55,498 nucleotides of DNA, taken from Oligoflexus sp. (GTDB lineage Bacteria > Bdellovibrionota_B > Oligoflexia > Oligoflexales > Oligoflexaceae). Positions 24,570-33,459 of the stretch are shown one piece after another. Position numbers and translations under genes: made by a program. The notes below the pieces were generated by a model. The model saw nothing but the letters and a program-made list of their open reading frames with translations. It was not told where the DNA came from and did not search any database. The stretch spans positions 1-55,498 of the forward strand of contig NZ_DASTAT010000027.1 of the NCBI RefSeq assembly GCF_035712445.1, read 5' to 3'. Position 1 is the first letter of the stretch. Every line of letters begins with the position of its first letter.

Positions 24570-25715
24570 TCAATCTAAAGGCGGAACCTGGGCCTCCTGA
24601 GTCGATTCACGCACAATCGACATATTCGGCCGGGCCGGGAACAGGCTCAGATCATCCAGCACATGCTGCAGAACCTGAGTGCCGCCGCCCAGGGCGACCT
24701 GCTGCTCCCCACGGAAACTGGGAACCAGCCACTCATTCACCGACAGCGGACTGGTGCGGCCGTACTTGTCTTCCAGACCTTCGACCATGGCCTTGAGCCT
24801 TTGCGTCTGGCTGCGCCAAAGCCCCCCGATCACAACGCGGTCGAGCTGCAAAAGAGCCTGTGCATTGTAAAGCGTCAAGGCCATACACTCGGCAGTTTTG
24901 GAAACCCAGCTTTCCGCGGCGGCATCACCCGAAGCTGCCGCTTCCAATAGCTCACTGAGTTTTCTGGGCAAGGCCGATGTCTCACCAAGATGCTCAACGA
25001 GACTCTTGATGGTGCCTTCGGATTTGCAGAGCAGCTGACCGAGCTGTCCACTGACGCCATAGGTTTTCTGTTCATCACGAATCAGAAAGCCAAAGCCGAG
25101 CGTCTCGCTCAGCTGAAAATATCCGACGTGCCGCGGCTGAACGCTTTGATTCCACCAAAGTTCGGCAAGCGCCCCGAAATGAGCATCGGAATCCATATGC
25201 ACAGGAATCGTCAGACGCTCACGCAGAGTGCTTTCCCAACTTTGAAAATCAACGTCGGTCCCGGTAGGATGAGCGACGGCGATGCCGATCAGCGGCATCT
25301 CTTCACTGAAAGTGAGCGCCGCGTTTTCTTCGATCATTTTTTGAACAAGGGCCAAAGCCTCGGCGGGATTTTCAAACACCTCGCAGGGCTGCGTCACCCA
25401 ACGGCGCACGACGCCATTCAAATTCAAGGTCGCAACGGCAATGGTATGCGTACTGATCTGGATGCCAAGGATGGAATAGGCATCCTCCTGGAAGGCCAGC
25501 ATCATGGGACGGCGGCCGCCATTGGACGGACCGATGCCGAGTTCTTTGACAAGTCCCCGATCCAAAAGCTCCGTGACGATCGCGGAAACAGTGGACCGAC
25601 TCATGCTCGTGATGCGTGAGATATCCGCTCGTGAGATCCGATGATGCTTCCAGATGAGCTTAAGCAGAATGCTGCAGTTCATGGCCCGCATGTGGGCGGC
25701 ATCGACTGTTTCCAT
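24570..25715 (-). CDS. ROK-family transcriptional repressor, ligand motif degenerate
   Basis: An N-terminal winged helix (residues of about 5-70: MNCSILLKLIWKHHRISRADI, SRSTVSAIVTELLDRGLVKE) precedes a ROK domain (residues of about 85-370: LGIQISTHTIAVATLNLNGV, GIAVAHPTGTD, GALAELWWN, GVSGQLGQLLC). ROK repressors such as NagC and XylR bind sugars. Here the usual GHxxV...CxCGxxGC zinc and sugar-contact signature is replaced by GQLGQLLCKSEGTIKSLVEH: one Cys only, and His replaced by Gln. So sugar binding and zinc are doubtful, and no sugar transport or metabolism gene is adjacent. ATG 25715 is used, preceded by AGGAG, rather than 25748. Confidence 0.85.
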   Translation of the reverse strand: METVDAAHMRAMNCSILLKLIWKHHRISRADISRITSMSRSTVSAIVTELLDRGLVKELGIGPSNGGRRPMMLAFQEDAYSILGIQISTHTIAVATLNLNGVVRRWVTQPCEVFENPAEALALVQKMIEENAALTFSEEMPLIGIAVAHPTGTDVDFQSWESTLRERLTIPVHMDSDAHFGALAELWWNQSVQPRHVGYFQLSETLGFGFLIRDEQKTYGVSGQLGQLLCKSEGTIKSLVEHLGETSALPRKLSELLEAAASGDAAAESWVSKTAECMALTLYNAQALLQLDRVVIGGLWRSQTQRLKAMVEGLEDKYGRTSPLSVNEWLVPSFRGEQQVALGGGTQVLQHVLDDLSLFPARPNMSIVRESTQEAQVPPLD

Positions 25716-26087
25716 ACCATCTCTCCTGTGGATCGAGTTGTCCCCCAAAACCTATGTCGCATAAGGCTTTGAGCTGGTTGTAGTGGGCTTTACCCCCGAA
25801 AGACTACACCTTCTACCCCACGTCATATTGTATTTTCAAGTCAATAATGTCGTAGTCCGAACGTACGGGAATCGTGGACGAATTCGGCCAAAAAGATTCT
25901 TACCGCGAGTAAAAATTTCGACTGATATCAAGGTCTTGAGTCAAGGAACGGGACCAGAACAAAGCGCAAACCCACGCCAGCGCAGGGCAATCGAGCAGCA
26001 CCAAGGGTTCAGGATGAGAGAGAGGACGAGAAAGAGGGGCGAGCCCGCACCCTGAGTCAAGGCCGGGCACCATCGGGAAGAACGAAC
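25716..26087. other. 372-bp intergenic region upstream of the ROK gene
   Basis: No supported gene. A 90-codon frame on the plus strand has implausible composition (mostly Arg/Gln/Pro). The sequence near 25770-25800 holds an imperfect dyad (ggttgtagtg ... gactacacc) that could be an operator for the ROK protein; this is weak. Confidence 0.4.
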
Positions 26088-26348
26088 TTAGTCAGCGCGG
26101 AGTTCGCTTGTGATCTGGTCGATATCGTCCTTAAGGTCAGGACGCGACCGCACAAGACGCTCAGCGAAGGGATCGAGCATGCCATCAACCCAGGCGAGTT
26201 CCAGCAGTTCAGGAAGATCGATCCGACGAACTTTAGCCACGGTTTTCTGCATACGACCGATCAGTTTGCGAAAGTGCTGCTCACTGAATGAATCGGGCGA
26301 TTCCACGATCTGATTCTCGGTCTCGGCGTTTACTACTTGCGTTGTCAT
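26088..26348 (-). CDS. small hypothetical protein, 86 aa
   Basis: The product is soluble and acidic-to-neutral, with predicted helices (SEQHFRKLIGRMQKTVAKVR, LPELLELAWVDGMLDPFAER, RPDLKDDIDQITSELRAD). No family recognised. An SD-like GGAG or GGGGAAG lies before the ATG at 26348. It is flanked by intergenic stretches on both sides and is probably its own transcription unit. Length alone makes this uncertain, but the regular helices and codon use fit a real gene. Confidence 0.55.
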   Translation of the reverse strand: MTTQVVNAETENQIVESPDSFSEQHFRKLIGRMQKTVAKVRRIDLPELLELAWVDGMLDPFAERLVRSRPDLKDDIDQITSELRAD

Positions 26349-26573
26349 ACTTCCCCACTCCAGTCAGCCAACAGGCGGCCAGGGGCCTTACCTTATTCAA
26401 AAACCTCAGCTTTTCAGCTGTCCTCTATATTCAGAAGATCAACCGATGACAAGCGAAAAATTCTGCTGCGCACAATGGGGTCAAGCTTTTTTTTCCGCTG
26501 CGATTATCAGTGGGTGCACAGGTTTATTCAGATTGAAGAGGAAAGATCGCGAAAGATGGGGCGGGAGGGAAAC

Positions 26574-26632
26574 TAAGGGCGTGCACACACTTGACTCCAG
26601 TTGTGCTGGAGTCTGATGCGGGCACGCCCTAA
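26574..26632 (-). terminator. nested double hairpin after the small exported protein gene
   Basis: Outer arms agggcgtgc (26576-26584) and gcacgccct (26622-26630) enclose a second perfect hairpin gactccag (26593-26600) with ctggagtc (26606-26613), loop ttgtg. It lies just past the stop of the minus-strand gene at 26639. The U-run after it is poor (TTAGTTT), so termination is likely but not certain. Confidence 0.5.
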
Positions 26633-26638
26633 GCAAAA

Positions 26639-26881
26639 TCAGGGAGTCGTAGGAGCAGGAGTGGCTTCAGCTGGAGCAGGGGTTTCTGCAGGAGCTGGAG
26701 TTGCCTCTTCCTGTTGTTCGTAAGAAGGAACTTCCTCAGCTGGAACTGGGCTCTCTTCTTTAACTGGGAACTCTTCCTGGGTCTTCGTGGCTTCCTGAGA
26801 TTTCTCTTCAGAGTTGGAAGAACCGCATTTACCGGCCATTGCGATCGCAGAAAGGCCAAGAACAACGAGAAGCTTTTTCAT
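26639..26881 (-). CDS. small exported Glu/Pro/Ala-rich protein, 80 aa
   Basis: A short signal (MKKLLVVLGLSAIAMAGKCG) is followed by a low-complexity tail rich in Glu, Pro, Ala and Thr (EESPVPAEEVPSYEQQ, then repeated TPAPAE units). The Cys at residue 20 is in AMAGKC, not a standard lipobox (Lys at -1), so either signal peptidase I cuts after AMA or an atypical lipoprotein is made. Such small acidic Pro-rich proteins are usually periplasmic or outer-membrane linkers. ATG 26881 has a GAGGTAG site upstream; a longer start at 26968 is rejected. Confidence 0.6.
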   Translation of the reverse strand: MKKLLVVLGLSAIAMAGKCGSSNSEEKSQEATKTQEEFPVKEESPVPAEEVPSYEQQEEATPAPAETPAPAEATPAPTTP

Positions 26882-27099
26882 ACTTGAAACTACCTCTTTC
26901 AATGTGAACAGCGAGTTTAACCTCGCTTTGGGTAACGAAACAACTTTCCTCTGCGGGACCGGAATCAAAATTGGGATTCAAGGCCGCCGCTTAGGGCACG
27001 TCATGAATGACTGAGTCTTCTGCTCAGCGCAGTAACATAACCAAGGAACCATGGGATAGCAAGGTGAAAAAGCAGGCTTTTTTGGCCGAATAAAAAGCC

Positions 27100-27152
27100 T
27101 TGAGACCGCTTACGCATTATGTTATCACATTAGCGTTTTAGCAGGCTAAAAC
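27100..27152 (+). promoter_or_regulatory. his operon promoter candidate and palindromic operator
   Basis: A perfect palindrome gttttagc-ag-gctaaaac spans 27135-27152, ending 24 bp before the regulator ATG. A candidate promoter lies directly upstream: ttgaga at 27100-27105 and tatcac at 27123-27128, 17 bp apart; transcription would then start near or within the palindrome. The -10 match is weak. Because the first gene of the operon encodes a TrpR-like DNA-binding protein, this palindrome is its likely operator. Confidence 0.6.
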
Positions 27153-27176
27153 ACTTTCACGCCCAGGAGAGATGAA

Positions 27177-27518
27177 ATGTCTGAACGCGAAGCGGTCCGT
27201 ATCCAAAGTGGCAAAGCCCCCGATCACTGGGACGAACGCTATTTAACCGAGCTTTACGAGGCCTTACGGTCCGTGAAGAGCATCGACGAGTTCAGCCGTT
27301 TCTTCGAAGACCTCTGCACGCCGGCCGAACTCAGGTCCATGGCGGACCGCTGGCGGGTGGCCAAGCTCCTCGACCAGGGTCTGTCCTATCGCGTCATCAA
27401 TGAAAAGACCGGAGTGAGCACCGCGACCATCACACGCGTCGCCCGCTCCTTGACTTACGGCACAGGCGGATACCGCATGGTGCTGCAGCGCCAACAGGGA
27501 GAACCAAGTGAGCAATAA
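27177..27518 (+). CDS. TrpR/YerC-like regulator, putative repressor of the his operon
   Basis: The 113 residues match the YerC/YecD branch of the TrpR superfamily: LYEALRSVKSIDEFSRFFED, LCTPAELRSMADRWRVAKLL, and a helix-turn-helix LSYRVINEKTGVSTATITRV, followed by ARSLTYGTGGYRMVL. TrpR-like HisR regulators of histidine genes have been predicted from comparative genomics in other proteobacteria; this gene fits that pattern. Its last 11 bp overlap hisG, so regulator and biosynthetic genes share a transcript. Histidine as corepressor is inference. Confidence 0.82.
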   Translation: MSEREAVRIQSGKAPDHWDERYLTELYEALRSVKSIDEFSRFFEDLCTPAELRSMADRWRVAKLLDQGLSYRVINEKTGVSTATITRVARSLTYGTGGYRMVLQRQQGEPSEQ

Positions 27519-28398
27519 ACAACTTCGTATCGCCATTCAGAAATCGGGTCGCCTGAGCGACAAGTGCCGGGACCTCCTCGCCCAGGCCGGCATCACCTTC
27601 GAAGCCCGCACCGACCGCCTGATCGTACGCGCCAAAGAGCAGCCCATCGACCTGATGCTGGTGCGTGATGATGATATTCCTGGCTTCGTCAACAATCAGG
27701 TTTCTCAGCTCGGCATCTGCGGCCTGAACGTGCTCGAAGAAAAACTGGGGCGCGTGGCCCAGGGTGAAAGTGATGTTCAGATTATCCGCTCGCTAGGTTT
27801 CGGCTACTGCCGCCTCGCGCTCGCCCTGCCTAAAACTGTCAACTATGAAGGCCTGAGCAGCTTCAGCGGCAAGCGCATCGCCACATCCTATCCCAATATT
27901 CTGCAGCGCTTCCTCGATGATAACGGCATCAAAGCCAGCATCGTGGAAATTTCAGGTTCCGTGGAAGTGGCTCCATCCATCGGCGTCGCCGATGCGATCT
28001 GCGATCTGGTTTCGACCGGCGCGACCTTGGAATCGAATGGTCTGCGTGAAACCACCGTGCTTTTGGAAAGCGAAGCCGTGCTGGTCCGTCCCCGCGCCCA
28101 GCTGAGCCAGGATCAGGAAACTCTGATCGCACGCTTGATGGCCCGCTTTGATGGGCTCGGCAAAGCCAAGAACGCCAAATACATTATGATGAATGCTCCC
28201 AAGGATGCCATTTACCGTATTTCCCAGTTGATTCCTGGCATGGAAAAACCCACCGTCATGCCCCTTATGTATGACGAAAGCAAGGTCGCCATCCATGCCG
28301 TTTGCAAGGAGCATGTGTTCTGGGAAACCATTGAAAAGCTGAAGGAAGCCGGCGCCAGCTCCATCCTGGTGCTGCCCATCGAAAAAATCATTGAGTGA
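27508..28398 (+). CDS. hisG: ATP phosphoribosyltransferase, long form
   Basis: First enzyme of histidine synthesis: joins ATP and PRPP. At 296 aa this is the long HisG, with two catalytic lobes (residues of about 1-220, including KRIATSYPNILQRFLDDNGI and ICDLVSTGATLESNGLRE) and the C-terminal ACT-like regulatory domain (about 220-296, MMNAPKDAIYRISQLIPGME, PTVMPL), so it needs no HisZ and should be feedback-inhibited by histidine. The start is GTG 27508, inside the upstream gene, with AGGGAGAACCAA as ribosome site. Confidence 0.96.
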   Translation: MSNKQLRIAIQKSGRLSDKCRDLLAQAGITFEARTDRLIVRAKEQPIDLMLVRDDDIPGFVNNQVSQLGICGLNVLEEKLGRVAQGESDVQIIRSLGFGYCRLALALPKTVNYEGLSSFSGKRIATSYPNILQRFLDDNGIKASIVEISGSVEVAPSIGVADAICDLVSTGATLESNGLRETTVLLESEAVLVRPRAQLSQDQETLIARLMARFDGLGKAKNAKYIMMNAPKDAIYRISQLIPGMEKPTVMPLMYDESKVAIHAVCKEHVFWETIEKLKEAGASSILVLPIEKIIE

Positions 28399-28406
28399 GA
28401 GCGGCC

Positions 28407-29708
28407 ATGCGTATCTATAATTGGAGTCAGCTGACACAGGACGAGCAGAGCACCTTACTGAAAAGGCCTGCGTCCTCGTCTTCCGCAGAATTGCAGAGCC
28501 GCACGCGCGAAATTCTGAGCGACGTGCGCGAACGCGGGGACAAAGCCCTTTTGGAAATGACCGCGCGTTTCGATAAGGTGAAGCTTGAAAGCCTGCGCGT
28601 TCCGCCTCCTAAAATTCAAGAGGCTTTGGAGAACCTGGAACCATCCACGCGTGAAGCTTTGGAAATGGCGCGGGATAATATCGAACGCTTCCACCGGCAG
28701 CAGCTTCCGCGGCGCATTGAAATCCCGACCCTGGCGGGCATTCGCTGTTTCCGTGAAGCGCGCCCTATCGAACGCGTGGGCTTTTACATACCCGGTGGTT
28801 CGGCTCCCCTGCCCTCCACGGTTCTGATGCTCGGCGTGCCGTCCCACATTGCGGAAAATCCTATCCGCGTGCTGTGCTCGCCGCCCCAGGCGAACGGGGA
28901 AATCGATCCGATCGTGCTCGCGACCGCCGCACTCTGCGGGATCGATCAGGTCTATCGAGTGGGTGGCGCGCAGGCCATTGCCGCGATGGCCTTTGGCACG
29001 GAATCCGTGCCGAAAGTTGATAAAATTTTCGGACCTGGAAATTCCTGGGTGACCGAAGCCAAGCAGCAGGTTGCATCGCACAGCGAAGGCGCCGCGATTG
29101 ATATGCCGGCCGGCCCCTCCGAAGTCCTCGTGATTGCGGATGAATACGCCAATCCCACGTTTGTGGCGGCGGATCTCTTATCTCAAGCTGAACACGGCCC
29201 GGATTCGCAGGTGATCCTGCTCAGCACCAGCGAAAAAATCGCCAGGGATTGCCTCGCAGAATTGAATCGTCTGCTCCAAAAGCTTCCGCGTCGCGAAATA
29301 GCCGCGCAGGCTCTGGCGAATAGCCGCTCTTTTGTGGTGAAGGATATCGCCACGGCCGTGAAGATTTCCGATGCCTACGCACCCGAGCACTTGATTCTTC
29401 AGATCCAGGAGCCTGAAGTATGGGCCCGTCGTCTGCAGAACGCCGGCTCGGTGTTTCTGGGCGCCTGGTCACCCGAATCCGCCGGTGATTATGCGAGCGG
29501 CACCAACCACGTGCTGCCCACCTATGGTCACGCGCGCGCCTGGAGCGGGCTGTCGCTCGAATCCTTTATGAAACAGATCACCTTCCAGCATCTTTCGCGC
29601 GAAGGTCTTGCGGCCATCGGTCCCTCGGTTGAAAAGCTCGCAAGCCTTGAAGGGCTTGAAGCGCATCGTCTGGCCGTAAGCGTGCGCCTGCGACCGGAGG
29701 AGAAGTGA
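28407..29708 (+). CDS. hisD: histidinol dehydrogenase
   Basis: Catalyses the last two NAD-dependent oxidations, histidinol to histidine. Motifs: [72 protein letters not shown] (zinc ligands and base), YAPEHLILQ and [20 protein letters not shown]. Length (433 aa) is normal. I chose ATG 28407; a GTG at 28395 overlapping the hisG stop is an alternative that would add four residues. Confidence 0.97.
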   Translation: MRIYNWSQLTQDEQSTLLKRPASSSSAELQSRTREILSDVRERGDKALLEMTARFDKVKLESLRVPPPKIQEALENLEPSTREALEMARDNIERFHRQQLPRRIEIPTLAGIRCFREARPIERVGFYIPGGSAPLPSTVLMLGVPSHIAENPIRVLCSPPQANGEIDPIVLATAALCGIDQVYRVGGAQAIAAMAFGTESVPKVDKIFGPGNSWVTEAKQQVASHSEGAAIDMPAGPSEVLVIADEYANPTFVAADLLSQAEHGPDSQVILLSTSEKIARDCLAELNRLLQKLPRREIAAQALANSRSFVVKDIATAVKISDAYAPEHLILQIQEPEVWARRLQNAGSVFLGAWSPESAGDYASGTNHVLPTYGHARAWSGLSLESFMKQITFQHLSREGLAAIGPSVEKLASLEGLEAHRLAVSVRLRPEEK

Positions 29709-30779
29709 ATGGAGAAGATACTCTTCATAGATCGCGACGGCACGATCAACACCGAACCGGAAAACTACCAGGTGGACCGGCTCGATAAGATCCGACTCGT
29801 CCCGGGTGTGATCCCCGCGCTGCTTCGTTTGAAGCAGGCGGGTTATAGCTTCGTCATGATCACCAATCAGGACGGCCTGGGCACCAGCTCCTTTCCCGAA
29901 GCGGACTTTGAAATCTGCCAGAACTTTATTGTGGATCTCCTGGAAAGTCAGGGCATCACCTTTTCCTCCATTCTGGTCTGCCCGCATTTCCGCGAAGCCG
30001 GCTGCGAATGCAGAAAACCGCGCGTCGGCATGGTCCTTCCCTGGCTGCAGCGCACGGATTGGAATCGTCAGGCCGCCGCTGTGATCGGTGATCGCGACAC
30101 CGATATGGAACTCGCGAAAAACATGGGGATCCGTGGCCTTCGCATCCGCTCGCCTTTCGGTGAAGGTTTGAGTTGGGACGAGATCGTCGATGAGCTTCTG
30201 CTGGCCGATCGCAAAGCGGATGTGAAACGCGAGACCAAGGAAACGAAGATTCGTGTTGCGGTGAATCTGGATCAGGCGCAGCCGGTCAGCATGAAAACCG
30301 GCGTCGGTTTCTTCGACCATATGCTCGATCAAATCGCGCGTCATGCTGGAATCAGTCTGCAGGTGGAATGCCAGGGTGATCTCGTGATCGACGATCATCA
30401 CAGCATCGAGGACGTGGGACTGGCGCTCGGCCAGGCTCTGAGGCAGGCCCTTGGGGACAAGCGCGGCATTCAACGCTACGGCTTCGCCCTGCCGATGGAT
30501 GAAGCGGAAGCGCAGGTGCTTTTGGATCTGGGTGGACGACCATTCAGTGTCTTTGAAGCCGACTTTCAGCGCGAAAAAATCGGCGAGCTGAGCACCGAGA
30601 TGATCCCGCACTTTTTCCGCTCGCTGGCGGAAGCCCTGGGCGCGAACCTGCATATCCGGGCTCGCGGACAGAACGATCATCACATTGCGGAAGGGATTTT
30701 CAAAGCCTTTGCACGCAGTCTGCGCGAGGCCGTGAAAAAGTCGGGTACCGATCTGCCATCGACCAAGGGGCTCTTATGA
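29709..30779 (+). CDS. hisB: bifunctional histidinol-phosphatase / imidazoleglycerol-phosphate dehydratase
   Basis: Two enzymes are fused, as in E. coli. The N-terminal HAD phosphatase (residues of about 1-165) has FIDRDGTINTEP with the nucleophile Asp, the zinc loop CPHFREAGCECRKP, and GDRDTDMELAKNMG. The C-terminal dehydratase (about 175-356) has GVGFFDHMLDQIARHAG, DDHHSIEDVGLALGQAL and GQNDHHIAEGIFKAFARSL, the manganese-binding His motifs. Bifunctional HisB is best known from gammaproteobacteria and some others, so its presence here may reflect transfer or an old fusion. The ATG directly follows the hisD stop. Confidence 0.96.
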   Translation: MEKILFIDRDGTINTEPENYQVDRLDKIRLVPGVIPALLRLKQAGYSFVMITNQDGLGTSSFPEADFEICQNFIVDLLESQGITFSSILVCPHFREAGCECRKPRVGMVLPWLQRTDWNRQAAAVIGDRDTDMELAKNMGIRGLRIRSPFGEGLSWDEIVDELLLADRKADVKRETKETKIRVAVNLDQAQPVSMKTGVGFFDHMLDQIARHAGISLQVECQGDLVIDDHHSIEDVGLALGQALRQALGDKRGIQRYGFALPMDEAEAQVLLDLGGRPFSVFEADFQREKIGELSTEMIPHFFRSLAEALGANLHIRARGQNDHHIAEGIFKAFARSLREAVKKSGTDLPSTKGLL

Positions 30780-31360
30780 TCGCCATTATCAATACCGGAG
30801 TTGCCAACCTGCGTTCGGTTGCCAATGCTGTCGAACGTTTGGATCAGCCTTATGAATTGACCACCGATATCGCCGTGATCGAGGCCGCGGATCGCGTGAT
30901 CCTGCCGGGTGTCGGCCATGCCCAGGCGTCCATGAAAAGCCTGCAGGCGCTGAACCTGATCCCTGTGATCAAGCAGCTGAAGCAGCCCGTGCTCGGCATA
31001 TGCCTCGGCATGCAGATTCTTTATGAATACACCGAGGAAGGTGATATTCCCTGCCTTGGTATTCTGCCGGGCCGCGTCTCGCGCATTCGCGATTACGGCC
31101 TCAGTCTTCCGCATATGGGCTGGAACAGTCTGGAATGGGATCAACCCTCGCCTTTGCTTGAAGGTTTGAAACCGGGCTGCCGCGTGTACTTCGTGCACTC
31201 GTTCCGCGCTCCCGTCAATGCCACGACTCGGGCCAGCAGTCATTACGGAGAAACCATCCCCGCTCTGGTTTCGCAGGACAACTTTTTCGGAACTCAATTT
31301 CACCCGGAACGATCCGGCGATGTGGGCTCCTTAATCTTAAGGAACTTTTTAACGCTATGA
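30776..31360 (+). CDS. hisH: imidazole glycerol phosphate synthase, glutaminase subunit
   Basis: Class I amidotransferase that supplies ammonia to HisF. Visible: nucleophile Cys76 in GICLGMQIL, and His176/Glu178 in TQFHPERSGDVGS; oxyanion strand PGVGHAQ. Length of 194 aa is near the usual 196-200. It overlaps hisB by 4 bp (ATGA) and hisA by 4 bp, so translation is coupled with both. Confidence 0.97.
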   Translation: MIAIINTGVANLRSVANAVERLDQPYELTTDIAVIEAADRVILPGVGHAQASMKSLQALNLIPVIKQLKQPVLGICLGMQILYEYTEEGDIPCLGILPGRVSRIRDYGLSLPHMGWNSLEWDQPSPLLEGLKPGCRVYFVHSFRAPVNATTRASSHYGETIPALVSQDNFFGTQFHPERSGDVGSLILRNFLTL

Positions 31361-32085
31361 AGATCTATCCCGCCATTGACCTTATGAATGGGCAGGTTGT
31401 GCGTCTCGCTCAAGGGCGTTTTGAAGATCGCACCACCTATAAAAAATCGCCGTTTGAAGCCGCGCAGGGTTTTGTTGCGAGCGGTTCGACCTATCTGCAT
31501 GTCGTGGACCTGGACGGCGCGCGCGAAGGCCGGCCGATGCAGGTTGATCTTCTGCGTTCATTGGCCGCCGAAGTCCCCTTGAAGCTTCAGGTCGGCGGCG
31601 GCGTACGGACCGTCGAGCATGTCGAGGCTCTGCTTTCAGCCGGCGTGGAACGCGTGGTGATCGGCAGCCTTGCGATCCAGGATCCGAAGCTGACCAAAAG
31701 AATTTTTGAAACCTATGGTGCTGAGCACATCACCCTTGGTCTGGATGTGATGCTGGATGACAGCGGTGAACCGCGCGTGGCCACGCATGGCTGGCAGCAG
31801 GTGTCCTCAATCTCGGCGCATGAAGTGCTCGATAGTTATATGGGCATGGGTTTGAATCAGGTTCTTTGTACCGATATCAAACGCGATGGCATGATGAGCG
31901 GCCCGAACTTCGCGCTCTATAAAAAACTGCAGACCGAATATCCGCGCCTTTGCGTGCTCGCCTCAGGCGGTATGCATAAGGTTGAAGATATCCGGCAATT
32001 GAAGGCCGACGGCGTCGGTGGCGCCATCATTGGCAAGGCGCTCTATGAAGGCACCATTTCACTCGAGGAGGCCCTGCAATGCTAG
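31357..32085 (+). CDS. hisA: ProFAR isomerase
   Basis: A TIM barrel of 242 aa that isomerises the ribose of 5'ProFAR by an Amadori step. Motifs: [17 protein letters not shown] with the catalytic Asp8, [18 protein letters not shown] (phosphate site), the second acid in [24 protein letters not shown], and the C-terminal phosphate loop [12 protein letters not shown]. It overlaps hisF by 7 bp. Confidence 0.97.
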   Translation: MKIYPAIDLMNGQVVRLAQGRFEDRTTYKKSPFEAAQGFVASGSTYLHVVDLDGAREGRPMQVDLLRSLAAEVPLKLQVGGGVRTVEHVEALLSAGVERVVIGSLAIQDPKLTKRIFETYGAEHITLGLDVMLDDSGEPRVATHGWQQVSSISAHEVLDSYMGMGLNQVLCTDIKRDGMMSGPNFALYKKLQTEYPRLCVLASGGMHKVEDIRQLKADGVGGAIIGKALYEGTISLEEALQC

Positions 32086-32846
32086 CCCGCAGAATCATTC
32101 CCTGTTTGGATGTCCGCGACGGCAAGGTGGTCAAGGGCGTGAAGTTCAAGGATCACGTGATCCTTGGTGATATTTTGGATCTGGCCCGGCGCTATCGTGA
32201 TGCCGGTGCGGATGAGCTGGTGTTTTACGATATCACAGCCAGCGCGGAAGGCCGGACGGTATCGACCCAATGGATCGAAGACACCGCCCGCGTGATTGAT
32301 ATTCCTTTCTGCGTGGCCGGCGGCATTCGCAGCGTGGACGACGCGCGCCGCGTTCTGCATTCAGGTGCGGACAAGGTCTCCATCAATTCCCCTGCGATTG
32401 AAAATCCGGGGCTGATCAATGCCCTGGCTGATGAGTTCGGCAGCCAGTGCGTGGTGATCGGCATCGACTCCATCGAACAGGATGGCGATTATATGATCTG
32501 GAAATATACCGGCAGCGAAAAAACCGCGCAAAGTGCCGGCAAAAAAACGCTCGATTGGATTCGCGAGGTCCAGGATCGCGGCGCGGGTGAAATCGTTCTG
32601 AACTGCATGGCGGCCGATGGCACGCGGGCCGGTTACGACATTCGCCAGCTGCAGGCGGCGCGGGACCTTTGCCGCGTGCCTTTGGTGGCGTCCGGTGGAG
32701 CTGGCAAACCGCAGGATTTCCTGGATGCCTTCCATAAGGCGCGCGTGGATGCGGCCCTGGCGGCTGGAATTTTTCACCGTGGTGAGGTGCAGATTCCTGA
32801 TTTGAAAGCCTGGCTGCAAAAAGCCGGTGTGGAGGTTCGTTTATGA
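32079..32846 (+). CDS. hisF: imidazole glycerol phosphate synthase, cyclase subunit
   Basis: TIM barrel of 255 aa that cyclises PRFAR with ammonia from HisH. Motifs: [17 protein letters not shown] with catalytic Asp11, [47 protein letters not shown] with the second catalytic acid, [20 protein letters not shown], and the phosphate site [11 protein letters not shown]. It overlaps hisIE by 4 bp. Confidence 0.97.
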   Translation: MLARRIIPCLDVRDGKVVKGVKFKDHVILGDILDLARRYRDAGADELVFYDITASAEGRTVSTQWIEDTARVIDIPFCVAGGIRSVDDARRVLHSGADKVSINSPAIENPGLINALADEFGSQCVVIGIDSIEQDGDYMIWKYTGSEKTAQSAGKKTLDWIREVQDRGAGEIVLNCMAADGTRAGYDIRQLQAARDLCRVPLVASGGAGKPQDFLDAFHKARVDAALAAGIFHRGEVQIPDLKAWLQKAGVEVRL

Positions 32847-33448
32847 TGGATATCGCAAGTATCGACTGGGAAAAAGTCGGCGGGATGATTCCAGCTGTGA
32901 TTCAGGACGATCGCGAAGGCAGCGTCCTGATGCTCGGTTACATGTCGCCCGAGGCTTTGAATACAACGGTCGAAACAGGTCTTGTGACCTTCTACAGCCG
33001 GACGCAAAAAAAGCTTTGGACCAAGGGGGAAACCTCAGGGCACTTTCTACGTCTGAAGTCGGTAGCGCTCGACTGCGATCAGGACACGCTGCTGGTGAAA
33101 GTCGACCCGATCGGCCCCACCTGCCACACAGGTTGCGCGACCTGCTTCGGTCCTAAGAGTCCATCCGTGAATTTTCTGAATCAACTGCAAGGGGTCATTG
33201 ATCAGCGCTATGAAGAGCGCCCCGCAGGATCCTACACCACACGTCTCTTTGAGGACGGCGTGCAGCGAATGGCTCAGAAAGTCGGGGAAGAAGGTGTGGA
33301 AGTCGCCCTCGCGGCCATGGCCCCGAGTGATGCAGAACTGCTCGGTGAAGCGGCCGACCTGATCTTTCACCTGATGGTGCTTTTGAAAGGCCGCGGGCTG
33401 AAGCTGAGTGATGCCGTGAAGGTGCTGGAACAAAGGCACGGGGGCTGA
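32843..33448 (+). CDS. hisI: bifunctional PR-AMP cyclohydrolase / PR-ATP pyrophosphatase
   Basis: Fused HisI-HisE of 201 aa. The N-terminal cyclohydrolase (about 1-110) has [34 protein letters not shown] and the zinc motif [10 protein letters not shown]. The C-terminal pyrophosphatase (about 115-201) has [33 protein letters not shown] and [16 protein letters not shown]. Together they carry out steps two and three of the pathway. The operon ends here: its stop codon is the loop of the terminator hairpin. Confidence 0.97.
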   Translation: MMDIASIDWEKVGGMIPAVIQDDREGSVLMLGYMSPEALNTTVETGLVTFYSRTQKKLWTKGETSGHFLRLKSVALDCDQDTLLVKVDPIGPTCHTGCATCFGPKSPSVNFLNQLQGVIDQRYEERPAGSYTTRLFEDGVQRMAQKVGEEGVEVALAAMAPSDAELLGEAADLIFHLMVLLKGRGLKLSDAVKVLEQRHGG

Positions 33449-33459
33449 GCCCCCTCTTT
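33440..33459 (+). terminator. his operon terminator, stop codon in the loop
   Basis: Stem gggggc (33440-33445) with gccccc (33449-33454); the 3-nt loop is exactly the hisIE TGA. A short tail tcttt follows. The stem is GC-only, so it should be stable even though the U-run is brief. Confidence 0.7.

Noticed and set aside
25783..26055. 90-codon frame upstream of the ROK gene
   Set aside because: Composition is extreme (Arg/Gln/Pro-rich) and there is no SD; it looks like non-coding DNA.
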